A DNA stretch of 64,000 nucleotides from Mariniflexile sp. TRM1-10 (GTDB taxonomy: Bacteria > Bacteroidota > Bacteroidia > Flavobacteriales > Flavobacteriaceae), in NCBI RefSeq assembly GCF_003425985.1, contig NZ_CP022985.1:1711501-1775500 (forward strand). Direction: 5' to 3'. Below are positions 1 to 8,704 of the stretch, in pieces (within the stretch, counting starts at the first letter, position 1; each line of letters begins with the position of its first letter). Made by a program: the position numbers and the translations under genes. The notes under the pieces are model-generated. The model ran no database searches and was not told where the DNA came from. It saw nothing but the letters and a program-made list of their open reading frames with translations.

Positions 1-302
1 CGATCGTTCATAGCAATTACTTGCTGTAATGAGTCCGTTTTATAATTCAATTCCGTTGCTTTTTTCTTTAATGAAGCAGAGGAATATCCCGGTATATATT
101 CTTTTAAAGAAGTAAATGCAATAAGCATGGTTGTCCCTGCAATTAAAATAATTGCCGACAAAGAAGCTAAAACAAACACATTTAAGCGCGTTAACTTAAT
201 TGATAAGCGTTCTTCAAATGTATGCTCGTTAAGTATCACCAATCGGTACTTATCAAGTAATTTTCGTTTTATCTTTCTTTTTTCTGGTTTCTTTGTGTTC
301 AT
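1..302 (-). CDS. M23-family metallopeptidase, N-terminal part only (cut by window edge)
   Basis: The reading frame starts at the ATG complementary to 300-302 and runs off the left edge with no stop, giving the first 100 residues. It has a basic cytoplasmic start, the phrase KYRLVILNEHTFEER, a membrane segment at about 41-63, then a KEYIPGYSS stretch leading into the start of a coiled coil. This is the N-terminal layout I know from flavobacterial single-pass M23 (LytM-type) peptidases that cut peptidoglycan cross-links. The catalytic domain lies outside the window, so the family call rests on the N-terminus only. It is divergent from tatA, with about 115 bp between the two starts. Confidence 0.7.
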   Translation of the reverse strand, partial: MNTKKPEKRKIKRKLLDKYRLVILNEHTFEERLSIKLTRLNVFVLASLSAIILIAGTTMLIAFTSLKEYIPGYSSASLKKKATELNYKTDSLQQVIAMND

Positions 303-390
303 CTTAAGACAAAATTAAATAAAAATATGGCAAGACTGGTTGCTTTATACTAAAGTTATATCCAAAACGATTTTATTAAACTTTAATTAC

Positions 391-398
391 TAACTTTG
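391..398 (+). promoter_or_regulatory. Probable -7 box of tatA (TAACTTTG)
   Basis: The octamer TAACTTTG fits the Bacteroidota primary-sigma -7 consensus TAnnTTTG and lies 19 bp before the tatA start. I see no good TTG -33 element at the usual distance, so confidence is moderate. Confidence 0.45.
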
Positions 399-417
399 CA
401 CAATAAAATTAGTAGTT

Positions 418-609
418 ATGATTTCATTAAGTATTTTAGGAGCTATCGGTCCGATGCAAGTCGTATTGATAATTGTGGTTGTTCTATTATTATTTGGAGG
501 AAAGAAAATTCCTGAATTAATGAGAGGGCTGGGAAGTGGTATTAAAGAATTTAAAGATGCCAGTAAAGAAGACGATAGTAAAGAGAACAAAAAAGAGGAT
601 AAAAAGTAA
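418..609 (+). CDS. tatA: Sec-independent translocase subunit TatA/TatE
   Basis: A 63-residue protein with one N-terminal membrane helix (about 11-26), the FGGKKIPELMRGLG hinge and amphipathic helix typical of TatA/E (26-39), and a charged, lysine- and acid-rich tail. TatA oligomers form the path through which folded twin-arginine proteins cross the inner membrane, together with TatC, which is not in this window. It is monocistronic: a TAnnTTTG-type -7 box lies just upstream and a strong hairpin terminator follows. The length is normal for a minimal TatA; TatE/TatB-like paralogues cannot be told apart from it here. Confidence 0.93.
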   Translation: MISLSILGAIGPMQVVLIIVVVLLLFGGKKIPELMRGLGSGIKEFKDASKEDDSKENKKEDKK

Positions 610-633
610 TTGCCTTGCTTTTTTACATAAAAC

Positions 634-665
634 AAAAAAGACCAGCATTTATGCTGGTCTTTTTT
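634..665. terminator. Bidirectional rho-independent terminator after tatA
   Basis: A perfect 9-bp stem (gaccagcat / atgctggtc, 640-648 and 651-659) with a two-base loop is flanked by six A on the left and six T on the right, so it can end transcripts from either strand. It lies 25 bp after the tatA stop. Confidence 0.9.
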
Positions 666-895
666 GTTTTATGTAGTCAGTATAATTTAGTACACGACAA
701 AAATTCAATATATTCAGATATCAGTCTGAGCCTTTCAGAAGCTACTCTTTTATCTTCAAATAAAAACACATTTTCATTTTCGATAATGCTCAAGATAAAT
801 TAAAGTCGAAGGCATTGGAAATATTATTTTTAATCGCATTTCAACTGCGCTAAATGTGACACTTTTCAATTTTTATCATCTACTAAATAGTATAC

Positions 896-1903
896 CTAAT
901 CTATTTTAACCGATCTAATTATAGACTCTAATTCTAACATATAATCACGCTTTTCTACTGATGGAGCAAAGGCAAAACCTTCAACAACGACCCAACGTTT
1001 ATTAATTTTATCTTCAATAGCGTAACTAATAAATGGTCCACCCATAAAATCTTCTTTTAAATCCCATAATCCTTTGGTTTCAATCGCTGGTTTGTTGTCT
1101 ACAATCGTCTCTGATATATAAGGAGCATAAGAGTCTTCAGTAGTCATATACGATTCTATTTTCTCACCATTTGCTTTTATTTCACCATCTTGTCTTCCTT
1201 TAATATAAGCTTTACCAATAGAGTCTCTTAACTTAACTATTTGGTTTGCTAAGCTGTCATTTCGCTTAATGGCAGAATAAGGCACTTCAAAAATCATTAA
1301 ATTGGTGGTTCCTGTGGTAATGTCTTTTCTAATCCAAAAGAAATTATCACTTTCTTTTGCTATTCTGTATGCAGAAGGAAATTGAATGGTTAACCCAAGT
1401 TTTTTTTGAATTGAGGTAAAATTGTGAGGTGATTTGGCCATTTGACGTCTCCTTTCCGCAATCTCTTCGTTTCTAAATGTTTTAACTATTTTTGATGCAT
1501 TATCGTTCAAAACATCTATAATTTGTTCTCTAGATTTTCCCTTAATTATAATAACTTTTTGAGGTTGTGCATAAACATTATTTAAAGTTTCTATGTCCGC
1601 TTCCTTATTTACTTCTATTTTTAAAATGGTTCTATTTTTTGTAACAAATCCTGAAAAAACCGATGGTGGAATTTGGCTAATGGTAAACATGGGTTCGTCT
1701 TGTGGTAGCCCATAAATTGGAGCTGTAAGCACATTTCTAATAGCATCTCCTACACTACCATCCCACAATTCGTTATCTATAACTACCGATACGTTGTTAA
1801 TGTTTCCTGATGAGTCTAAAAGCATCTTTTCGTTAGATGATTTTTTGTCGCCACAAGAAATAAATAGGGTTAGTAAAACTGCTGAAAAAATAATATTTCG
1901 CAT
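896..1903 (-). CDS. DUF4837 family lipoprotein
   Basis: A 335-residue protein with a lipoprotein signal (hydrophobic stretch followed by Cys17 in the context FISCGD). The body fits the DUF4837 family found widely in Bacteroidota: a repeated pattern of alternating strands, a basic REEIAERRRQ-like helix near the middle and a GLWDLKEDFMGGPF segment late in the chain. No enzymatic motif is visible and the function is unknown. It starts 25 bp downstream of the LysM transglycosylase gene on the same strand, so the two are probably co-transcribed, suggesting an envelope role. Confidence 0.85.
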   Translation of the reverse strand: MRNIIFSAVLLTLFISCGDKKSSNEKMLLDSSGNINNVSVVIDNELWDGSVGDAIRNVLTAPIYGLPQDEPMFTISQIPPSVFSGFVTKNRTILKIEVNKEADIETLNNVYAQPQKVIIIKGKSREQIIDVLNDNASKIVKTFRNEEIAERRRQMAKSPHNFTSIQKKLGLTIQFPSAYRIAKESDNFFWIRKDITTGTTNLMIFEVPYSAIKRNDSLANQIVKLRDSIGKAYIKGRQDGEIKANGEKIESYMTTEDSYAPYISETIVDNKPAIETKGLWDLKEDFMGGPFISYAIEDKINKRWVVVEGFAFAPSVEKRDYMLELESIIRSVKID

Positions 1904-1928
1904 AATTTAAATTAGGTTTAAGGAAAGT

Positions 1929-3452
1929 TTAGCTCTTAGATACTTTAAGTTTCATTCCTGGTTTTAATTTACTACCACTAATACCGTTCCAATCTTTAAT
2001 ATTTTGAACAGAAACTCCAGAAAATTTTTGAGAAATACTCCATAATGAGTCACCGCTTTTTACTGTATATATTTTTGAACCACTGGAAACAGTTCCCGAA
2101 GATGTGGATTTACTTGTTGAAGGTGTAACCGCTGCTATTGAATTTCGTGGGTAAATGGATAAACGTTGCCCAATTTTTAAATTGTTACTTCGTAAACCGT
2201 TCCATTTTTTTATATCGCTCACGCGCACGCCATATTTTCTGGCTATTAAGCCTAGAAATTCTCCAGACCTGACACGGTGTGTTGTTTTAGTGTCTGCTTC
2301 AAAAAATTGAGGCAAGGGTTTTTCGCGCTTGTCAAATTCGGCTTTGGCAAACGCATAAATTTTATCTTCATTGGTTACAAAATCGCCAATAACTGTTCTA
2401 GGTAAACGCAGTGTATAATTCTCTCCTTTAACAAAAGGAATAATATCTAGCTTATAGGAAGGATTTAAAAATTGAAGTTCTTCTATTTCTACTCCTGTAG
2501 CCTCAGATATTTGGTCGAGTGTTATCATTTGCTTCACTCGAATGGTATCCGTTTCAAACAGTGCAACCTCTGGTTTTGGTTTGGTAAACCCGTGTTCTTC
2601 AGCATATTCAAAAATATACATGGTTGCTAAAAAAGCTGGTAAATATCCTGCCGTTTCACGAGGTAAATTATGCCTTATATTCCAATAATTTTGGTAGCCA
2701 CCCGAGCGACGAATCGCTTTAGTAACATTCCCCGGACCTGAGTTATATGCAGCAAGCGCTAAATCCCAATCGCCAAAAATTTCATAAAGTTTGGATAGGT
2801 ATTTTGCGGCTGCTTCAGTAGATTTTATAGGATCGCTGCGTTCATCAACATAACTGCTTACATCTAATCCGTACATTTTACCTGTACTATACATAAATTG
2901 CCATAATCCTGTAGCTCCTACCCTGGATTTTGCCCTTGGCTTTAAGGCAGATTCTACTATGGCCAAATATTTTATTTCCAGAGGCAAATCGTGGTTGTCT
3001 AACTCACGCTCGAACATGGGGAAATAAAAAGCACTTAAATTGATTAGCCTTTGAAGTACTTCCCTTCTGTTTTTTAAATATGATTTGATAACACTTTCTA
3101 AACCAGGATTGTACTCTACATTAAAAGGTGTTTTAGAACTTAAATCGGCTAGTCTCGATTTTAATAACTCTGTTGAAAGTTCTGGATATTCTACTTCTTC
3201 AAAATTAAGCTCGGTAATAGAATTATAAATGGTATCGTAAAGTGAATTGCTATATAATTCTTCAAGCCATTTTTCATCTAAATTGGCGGCAAACATGTCG
3301 TCTTCAACTTTTTGAACTAAAAGACTATCTTTTTGGGTTTGAATATGCTTAAAATCCTTCTCATTTCCTGTTATAGAAATCGAATCTTGCATTTGCGAAA
3401 AACACGTAGCAATATTGAAGAGCCATACTATTGTAAAAAATCTAAACGTCAT
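1929..3452 (-). CDS. MltD-like lytic transglycosylase with two LysM domains
   Basis: A 507-residue secreted or lipid-anchored protein. It starts with a hydrophobic signal segment (about 1-19). The SLT transglycosylase domain spans about 150-290: catalytic Glu167 lies in IVESAL, followed by GATGLWQFM (179-187) and ALAAYNSGPGNV (232-243). Two C-terminal LysM modules (about 391-435 and 460-505) bind peptidoglycan, joined by a Ser/Thr-rich linker. It would cleave the glycan strand between MurNAc and GlcNAc to form anhydro ends. The architecture matches MltD. The DUF4837 gene follows closely downstream. Confidence 0.92.
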   Translation of the reverse strand: MTFRFFTIVWLFNIATCFSQMQDSISITGNEKDFKHIQTQKDSLLVQKVEDDMFAANLDEKWLEELYSNSLYDTIYNSITELNFEEVEYPELSTELLKSRLADLSSKTPFNVEYNPGLESVIKSYLKNRREVLQRLINLSAFYFPMFERELDNHDLPLEIKYLAIVESALKPRAKSRVGATGLWQFMYSTGKMYGLDVSSYVDERSDPIKSTEAAAKYLSKLYEIFGDWDLALAAYNSGPGNVTKAIRRSGGYQNYWNIRHNLPRETAGYLPAFLATMYIFEYAEEHGFTKPKPEVALFETDTIRVKQMITLDQISEATGVEIEELQFLNPSYKLDIIPFVKGENYTLRLPRTVIGDFVTNEDKIYAFAKAEFDKREKPLPQFFEADTKTTHRVRSGEFLGLIARKYGVRVSDIKKWNGLRSNNLKIGQRLSIYPRNSIAAVTPSTSKSTSSGTVSSGSKIYTVKSGDSLWSISQKFSGVSVQNIKDWNGISGSKLKPGMKLKVSKS

Positions 3453-3604
3453 AAATCTTATTCATTTGGTTATATTGAACGATATTAGAGCTAAAATCGT
3501 ATTTTTTAAGTTAAAATAAAAACTTAATTTGATTTATGTGATTCAAAACCTACAATAATAGTCATTAACGCGTCATTTTATCGAGATTACTCATTATTAT
3601 TAAA
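3453..3604. other. Upstream region of the transglycosylase gene
   Basis: This 150 bp lies between the transglycosylase start and the inverted-repeat element at 3605. It is AT-rich and must hold the promoter of the transglycosylase operon; I see no clear TAnnTTTG box on the minus strand. Confidence 0.4.
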
Positions 3605-3779
3605 GAACTCGTTTGACTTTTTCTATTTCCTAAAACCTGCCGGCAGGCAGGAATGGCTAAAATTTATCCATATTTCGTTACTTCTTTTATTCGTAACGAT
3701 GCTATGCCTTTCAAAAAGAGCCTCATCTGTACAAATTTTATCTCATTTTCGGTTATAAACAAAAAGTCAAGATGAGTTC
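3605..3779. repeat. Short inverted-repeat element, copy A (MITE-like)
   Basis: The ends are imperfect inverted repeats: GAACTCGTTTGACTTTTT at 3605 and the complement of GAACTCATCTTGACTTTTT ending at 3779. Inside are the palindrome cctgccggcagg (3636-3647) and a cgtaacgatgctatg motif that recurs in the copies at 46.8 and 49.3 kb. No open reading frame is present, so it can only be a non-autonomous element. Confidence 0.55.
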
Positions 3780-3790
3780 AAGCTGAAAAA

Positions 3791-3834
3791 GCCACAAACA
3801 CACAACTATCTTTTAATAGTAGTGTATTTGTGGC
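3791..3834 (-). terminator. Hairpin terminator of pgk
   Basis: GCCACAAAcACAC and its near-perfect complement (one mismatch) form a stem; read on the minus strand the stem is followed by TTTTT. It lies about 90 bp after the pgk stop. Confidence 0.7.
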
Positions 3835-3926
3835 AAAATATGTATCAGCTATATTTTGAAGCCAATTATTAGTCAACTACCTCGAGGTAAGCCTCGGAGC
3901 ATTCAAATCTTAATTATCGAGTAAAG

Positions 3927-5114
3927 TTATTCTAAAATTGCTGCGATACCAGGCAATACAATGCCTTCTAAACTTTCTAACATAGCTCCACCACCTGTAC
4001 TTACGTAGCTTACTTTATCTTCGAAACCAAATTGCTTTACGGCAGCTACCGAGTCGCCTCCTCCTACAAGTGAGAATGCGCCCTTTTTAGTAGCTTCAGC
4101 AATAGAGTTTCCTAATTCTATGGTGCCACCAGCAAAACTTTCCATTTCGAAAACACCTAATGGTCCATTCCAAAGTATGGTCTTACATTGCATAACGACA
4201 TCGTGAAATTGTTTTATTGATTTTGGTCCAGCATCTACACCTTCCCAACCATCTGGAATTTTATCTATATCAACGACTTGTGTGTTTGCATCGTTACTAA
4301 ATGCATCGGCAGCAATAACATCAACCGGAATGTGTACCTGTACGTTTTTAGCTTTTGCCTGTTTTAATATTTCCAAAGCTAATTCTTGCTTATCGTCTTC
4401 ACAAATAGAGTTTCCAATTTTTCCTCCTTGAGCTTTAATAAACGTAAATGCCATACCACCACCAATAATTAAATGGTCAACCGCATCTAAAATGTTTTCA
4501 ATAATCGTGATTTTTGAAGATACTTTAGCGCCTCCTAAAACTGCTAAAACTGGTTTTTCACCTGTTTTTAAAACTTTATCGATGCTTTCAATTTCTTGTG
4601 CTAATAAATAGCCGAAACATTTATTGTTTGGGAAAAACCCAGCAACAATGGTAGTCGATGCATGTGCTCTATGCGCTGTTCCAAAAGCATCGTTTACATA
4701 AATATCTCCTAATTTTGATAGTTTTTCGGCAAATGCTTTATCCCCCGCTTCTTCTTCTTTATGAAAACGTAGATTTTCAAGTAACAAAATTTGTCCTGGT
4801 TGTAGGCTAGCTACTGCGGCTTCTGCTTTTTCACCAACACATTCGTTTACAAACTTTACTTCAACACCTAAAATGCTTTCTACTTCTTTTACTATGTGTG
4901 CTAAAGAAAACTGGTCTTGAACTCCTTTTGGACGTCCTAAATGTGACATTAAAACACAGCTTCCTCCATCTTCTAAAATTTTAATAATAGTTGGTTTTGC
5001 TGACACTATTCTGGTCGCATCGGTTACTTCAAAGTTTTCATTTAGAGGCACATTAAAGTCTACGCGTATTAATGCTTTTTTGTTTTCGAAATTAAAATCG
5101 TTAAGCGTTTTCAT
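3927..5114 (-). CDS. pgk: Phosphoglycerate kinase
   Basis: A full-length 395-residue PGK, which transfers phosphate between 1,3-bisphosphoglycerate and ADP in glycolysis. Visible signatures: [14 protein letters not shown] near the N-terminus, the SHLGRPKG substrate loop, [10 protein letters not shown], the hinge-region GGAKVSSK, the nucleotide-site WNGPLGVFE, and GGGDSVAA plus STGGGAMLE at the C-terminus. The gene is monocistronic, with a promoter about 220 bp upstream, an unusual duplicated hairpin leader and a terminator about 90 bp downstream. The ATG lies in the arm of the second leader hairpin. Confidence 0.98.
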   Translation of the reverse strand: MKTLNDFNFENKKALIRVDFNVPLNENFEVTDATRIVSAKPTIIKILEDGGSCVLMSHLGRPKGVQDQFSLAHIVKEVESILGVEVKFVNECVGEKAEAAVASLQPGQILLLENLRFHKEEEAGDKAFAEKLSKLGDIYVNDAFGTAHRAHASTTIVAGFFPNNKCFGYLLAQEIESIDKVLKTGEKPVLAVLGGAKVSSKITIIENILDAVDHLIIGGGMAFTFIKAQGGKIGNSICEDDKQELALEILKQAKAKNVQVHIPVDVIAADAFSNDANTQVVDIDKIPDGWEGVDAGPKSIKQFHDVVMQCKTILWNGPLGVFEMESFAGGTIELGNSIAEATKKGAFSLVGGGDSVAAVKQFGFEDKVSYVSTGGGAMLESLEGIVLPGIAAILE

Positions 5115-5241
5115 CTGTTTGTTTTTATTGTTTTTTTATTGGTCAGATGGTGCATCCATAATTATGCTCCTGTATGTTAAAAGCGTTTTTAGTATGGATG
5201 GTTCATCTGTTTATATTTATTGTTTTTTAATTGTCAGATGG
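5112..5241 (-). promoter_or_regulatory. Duplicated hairpin leader of pgk
   Basis: Two similar ~38-bp units (5112-5149 and 5204-5240) each contain the inverted pair CATCTG...CAGATG around a T-rich spacer on the plus strand. Between them, CATCCATA (5153-5160) and TATGGATG (5193-5200) form a third inverted pair. In the transcript the arm CAGAUG of the promoter-distal unit contains the pgk start codon, so pairing would hide it. Regulatory function is inferred only. Confidence 0.45.
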
Positions 5242-5332
5242 AACACCCTTTTTAATCACCTTCGTTTGTGTGAATGTGATTCTCATGGGTGTTTCATATA
5301 AATCTGTTTATTTTTTTTAAATATTTGGTTTA

Positions 5333-5361
5333 CAAAAGTAACTAATTAAAAACAGCTACAA
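5333..5361 (-). promoter_or_regulatory. Promoter of pgk (TTG-N18-TACTTTTG)
   Basis: On the minus strand TTG (5361-5359) is followed after 18 bp by TACTTTTG (5340-5333), a good Bacteroidota primary promoter. It implies a transcript leader of about 210 nt. The rest of the 5362-5624 gap shows no gene. Confidence 0.6.
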
Positions 5362-5624
5362 AACCTGTTTTTAAACGAAATCGATATCGCTTGAAAATAA
5401 TTTTTTTTGTTTTAAAGTATCAGGAGGAAAGTTGTATCTCTTTAATACCAAAATACCAATATTTTATAAAGAAGATCAAAGATGGTCGGGTAACGATTTG
5501 GTAAGGATAGTCATTGCACTACGTTACAATATGTGCTTCCTTGTAATTCTGTATCTAATAGGATTATCGCCTCCTGTTGCAAACTGGCGGTAGCGTATAC
5601 TAGGGAACAGCGGGGATTTTACTT

Positions 5625-5879
5625 TCAGTAATGATAACGACAGGCTGCTATCAGGATTTCTTCATCTTCGTATTTATAGACCAATCGATGTTCCGATGTT
5701 ATTCTCCTTGACCAATAGCCCTGTAAACCGCCTTTTAAAGACTCGGGTTTTCCTATGCCGTCAAAAGGTGTTCGCATTGCACTTTTAATCAGTTCATTAA
5801 TGCGTTTTACAATCTTCTTGTCGACTTTTTGCCAATACAAATAATCTTCCCAAGAAGAAGTGGACCAAGTTAACTTCAT
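5625..5879 (-). CDS. yoeB: Txe/YoeB family toxin (ribosome-dependent mRNA endonuclease)
   Basis: An 84-residue protein of the YoeB/Txe family: WEDYLYWQ at the start, KRINELI helix, PFDGIGKPESL, the GYWSRRITSEHRLVYK core with the catalytic Arg/His region, and the conserved C-terminal CRYHY. Such toxins bind the ribosome and cut mRNA at the A site, halting translation. Its ATG lies directly after the antitoxin stop (5880-5882), with no gap, as expected for a coupled toxin-antitoxin pair. The length is the family norm, so the toxin looks intact. Confidence 0.95.
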   Translation of the reverse strand: MKLTWSTSSWEDYLYWQKVDKKIVKRINELIKSAMRTPFDGIGKPESLKGGLQGYWSRRITSEHRLVYKYEDEEILIAACRYHY

Positions 5880-6128
5880 CTATTCCATTAAGTCTTTTTG
5901 AACGCCTTTGCCTGCTTCCAGTTCTTTGATAGAGTTCAATAAAATATCCCTATTCTTTCCTGTTAACAGATACGTCGTTTCCTTTAATGAGTTGTATTCG
6001 TCCAATGATATCAATACGAGGTCTTTACCGTTTTTACGCTTGATAACGATATCGCTTACATCATTGACCACTTTATCGAACCAATGCTTTAGATTTGAAC
6101 GAAAGTCTGTATAATTTACTGTTTCCAT
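5880..6128 (-). CDS. yefM: Phd/YefM family antitoxin
   Basis: An 82-residue protein with the Phd/YefM fold: an N-terminal DNA-binding and dimerisation part (ETVNYTDFRSNLKHWFDKV, VIKRKNGKDLVLISLDEYNSL) and a C-terminal segment (LLTGKNRDILLNSIKELEAGKG) that wraps the toxin. It neutralises YoeB and, with it, should repress the operon through the paired GTAC motifs at 6149-6164. It is the first gene of the two-gene unit. Confidence 0.94.
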   Translation of the reverse strand: METVNYTDFRSNLKHWFDKVVNDVSDIVIKRKNGKDLVLISLDEYNSLKETTYLLTGKNRDILLNSIKELEAGKGVQKDLME

Positions 6129-6144
6129 AGTGTAAAGATAATAA

Positions 6145-6168
6145 AAACGTACTCAAAAAAGTACTTTT
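6145..6168. promoter_or_regulatory. Probable YefM/YoeB operator (two GTAC cores, 12 bp apart)
   Basis: Two GTAC cores at 6149-6152 and 6161-6164 lie 12 bp centre to centre inside the near-palindrome aaacGTACTcaaaaaAGTACttt, 21 bp before the antitoxin start. In E. coli the YefM-YoeB operator also has TGTACA-type cores spaced by 12 bp (established for that system; the transfer here is inference). Confidence 0.6.
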
Positions 6169-6171
6169 ATT

Positions 6172-6739
6172 TTATGTTTTAACTAATTGGGTTGAAGTTG
6201 TTGACCATTTCGTGCAGGTTTTATAAATCATCCTGTAAATACCTTTCGGTGGAATTGATGTAACGATGTCCGTATCTGGTTGATGTTTTCGACCTTGTGA
6301 TTGGCCTTTTTCAGCTTCTAATGATATTGGTTGTTGTGTCAACCACCACATCATAATCTGGTATTTTTGATATTAGTCTGCCCCATTACGAGACAGAAAA
6401 CTTTTGTCCAGTGTCGATTCGGAATAAAACTAAGGACTTGTTCCCTGAGAATTATTGTTGCGACATGTTTGGACAATGTCCGATAAAACTTTTACAATTC
6501 TCTACAAACACATTGATAATAGCTTTTTAAAGAGATTATAAATTTGTGGGCTTACTTTTATAATAATCAGTTACTTAGCAAATTCTCACATCTCATGTCT
6601 CACGTCTCACGTCTATTTTCTATTTTCTTTATTCTATTTTCTTTTAGCATACGGTCTTGAATCTTTCGAACACTAATGATTTTTATTATAAACCTTTATG
6701 GTGTTTTAACATCTAACAAAATTTGTGTAGGTTTGTTCG
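6172..6739. other. Gap before the delta' gene with low-complexity tract
   Basis: A 60-codon frame at 6172-6354 (minus) has no recognisable homology or composition and is not called as a gene. At 6584-6645 there is a low-complexity tract made of variants of TCTCACGTC and CTATTTTCTTT. A -7 like box TAGGTTTG (6728-6735) lies only 4 bp before the next ATG, which would give an almost leaderless transcript. Confidence 0.4.
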
Positions 6740-7894
6740 ATGCAATTCACAGATATTCTTGGACAGGAACACCTTAAAAACCATTTAACACAAAGTGTTG
6801 ATAATGGGAGAATTCCGCATGCACAATTGTTTGTGGGACCAGAAGGTAGCGGCACCTTACCAATGGCCATTGCTTATGCGCAATATATTTTGTGTAACAA
6901 TACTAATGGTGAAAATAACTCTGGTAACGAAGCGTGTAACCTAAAGTTTAAAAACTTTTCACATCCCGATTTACATTTTGCTTTTCCGGTTACTACCAGT
7001 GATAAGGCTAAGAGCCACCCTGTTTCGAGCCATTATCTAGAAGAATGGCGCCAACTTTTAAAAGAGCAGCCTTATGGCAATTTGTTTGATTGGTATAAAC
7101 TTTTAGGTGTTGATAACAAACAAGGGCAAATTGGTGTTGATGAGGCACAGGATATTGTAAAAGCTTTATCGTTAAAAGCTTATGAAGGCGGTTATAAGGT
7201 AATGCTTATTTGGATGGCTGAAAAAATGAACACTGCCTGCGCCAACAAACTTTTAAAACTTATTGAAGAACCACCCAACAAAACTGTTTTTATTTTAATA
7301 GCTGAAGATGAAGAACAGATAATAAACACCATACGCTCACGTTGCCAGGTGTTACATTTTCCTCTTTTGGCAGAAGATGTTGTGAAAAATGCCTTGGTGA
7401 AAAATTACAGTTTAGATGTTTCGGTGGCTACTAAAATTGCGCATCAAGCCAATGGTAACTACAACAAAGCCTGTGATTTGGTGTATCAAGACTCTGAAGA
7501 TTTACAATTTGAAACATGGTTTATTTTCTGGATCCGAAGTGCTTTTAAAGCCAAAGGAAATAAAGCCGCCATACACGATTTAATTTCATGGAGTGAAGAC
7601 ATCTCTAAAACTGGTAGGGAAACCCAAAAACAATTTCTTAATTTCTGTTTAGACTTTTTTAGACAGGCCTTATTGCTTAATTATAAGGCGACTGATTTGG
7701 TCTACTTAGAACCGAAAACCGAAAAATTCAAACTTGAAAATTTTGCGCCTTTTGTACATGGTAACAACATCTTGGAAATAAGTGACGAGCTGCAAGATGC
7801 CATTTACCACATTGAACGCAACGGAAATTCTAAAATAATTTTAACCGATTTGTCTATTAAATTGACACGGTTGTTGCATAAAAAAGCGGAGTAG
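6740..7894 (+). CDS. DNA polymerase III subunit delta' (clamp-loader subunit)
   Basis: A 384-residue AAA+ clamp-loader protein. The start FTDILGQEHLKNHLTQSVDNGRIPHAQLF is typical of delta'. The P-loop position reads GPEGSGTL (33-40), without the catalytic lysine, as expected for delta', which opens the clamp loader ring but does not hydrolyse ATP. It is followed by a sensor-like IRSRCQ motif (LIAEDEEQIINTIRSRCQVLHFP) and an all-helical C-terminal region used for oligomerisation. It is a single gene with a terminator just downstream shared with the convergent OmpH-like gene. Confidence 0.93.
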   Translation: MQFTDILGQEHLKNHLTQSVDNGRIPHAQLFVGPEGSGTLPMAIAYAQYILCNNTNGENNSGNEACNLKFKNFSHPDLHFAFPVTTSDKAKSHPVSSHYLEEWRQLLKEQPYGNLFDWYKLLGVDNKQGQIGVDEAQDIVKALSLKAYEGGYKVMLIWMAEKMNTACANKLLKLIEEPPNKTVFILIAEDEEQIINTIRSRCQVLHFPLLAEDVVKNALVKNYSLDVSVATKIAHQANGNYNKACDLVYQDSEDLQFETWFIFWIRSAFKAKGNKAAIHDLISWSEDISKTGRETQKQFLNFCLDFFRQALLLNYKATDLVYLEPKTEKFKLENFAPFVHGNNILEISDELQDAIYHIERNGNSKIILTDLSIKLTRLLHKKAE

Positions 7895-7906
7895 TTTTAA
7901 GATAGA

Positions 7907-7937
7907 AAAGCCCTGAAAATTAATTTTTCAGGGCTTT
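7907..7937. terminator. Bidirectional terminator between delta' and OmpH-like genes
   Basis: AAAGCCCTGAAAA and its complement form a strong stem with A/T runs on both sides, placed between two convergent genes. Confidence 0.88.
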
Positions 7938-7961
7938 AATTTACTGTATATCAGTTATATA

Positions 7962-8477
7962 CTATTTTTTATACTCTTTATTTAAAGCTTCTAAAATAGT
8001 TTTTGTTAAATCTTTATCAGCAGCTCCATACATAACGGTTGCTGCGGCATCACTAGTTCCTAAAATATAAGTGTAACCATTACTTTTTCCGTATTCTTTA
8101 ACATGTCTTTTTACTTTGCTAATTACAGAATCAATTTCAGTTTGAAATTCTTGTTGCAATTGTTGTTGTTCCATTTGCATTTTTTGTTGAAGCACTTGTT
8201 GTTTTTGTTGTAACCCTCCCATTAATTCTTGAGCTTTCGCTTGAGATGATTTTTGAGCTGTCAACTGCGTTTCTTGAACTTCTAATTGGAATGCTTGACC
8301 AACACTATCAGCCTTTTTTCTAAACGCTTCTTCTTTCGCTTGAAATTTAGCTTCAATGTCTTTTTTCTCTTGGTAATCGTTAATAACGGTTCCGTTATCT
8401 ACAAATCCAATTTTTGCTTGTTCTTGGCAAGAAGTAAATGCCAACATCACCGCTGCTACGTAAAATATATTTTTCAT
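7962..8477 (-). CDS. OmpH/Skp-like periplasmic chaperone, lipoprotein form
   Basis: A 171-residue protein. A lipoprotein signal ends at Cys17 (LAFTSCQ). After KIGFVDNGTVINDYQE, which matches the Skp/OmpH start, comes a long Gln- and Lys-rich coiled coil (about 45-125) forming the tentacles, then a C-terminal KSNGYTYILG strand. Skp-type trimers hold unfolded outer-membrane proteins in the periplasm. This version is anchored by lipid, which is unlike E. coli Skp but common in Bacteroidota. It stands alone and converges on the delta' gene. A TACTTTTG -7 box lies 23 bp upstream on the minus strand (8500-8507). Confidence 0.85.
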   Translation of the reverse strand: MKNIFYVAAVMLAFTSCQEQAKIGFVDNGTVINDYQEKKDIEAKFQAKEEAFRKKADSVGQAFQLEVQETQLTAQKSSQAKAQELMGGLQQKQQVLQQKMQMEQQQLQQEFQTEIDSVISKVKRHVKEYGKSNGYTYILGTSDAAATVMYGAADKDLTKTILEALNKEYKK

Positions 8478-8581
8478 TTGTTTAATTTTATAACACGAAC
8501 AAAAGTACTAAAGTAAACGATATTTAAAGTAGAAATTTGTTTGATTTTGATATATAGTTATAATTTATGAAAAGCAACACT

Positions 8582-8601
8582 GATAATAAAATTTTATTAT
8601 C
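8582..8601. terminator. Perfect AT palindrome downstream of the methyltransferase gene
   Basis: A 20-bp perfect palindrome of A, T and two G/C pairs (gataataaaa then its complement). It lies about 100 bp past the methyltransferase stop; with so little G/C a termination role is uncertain. Confidence 0.35.
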
Positions 8602-8704
8602 AAAAACCAGCTCTATAAACGCGTTTAAATCCACTTAAAGATTTTTGACTGGTGTTTGGCTGTTTTAGCGTCGAAAATCGGCTATAAACGCTTTAAAATC
8701 GGTT

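Noticed and set aside
6172..6354. 60-residue minus frame before the delta' gene
   Set aside because: No family, no start context, odd composition; other frames in the same DNA are equally poor.
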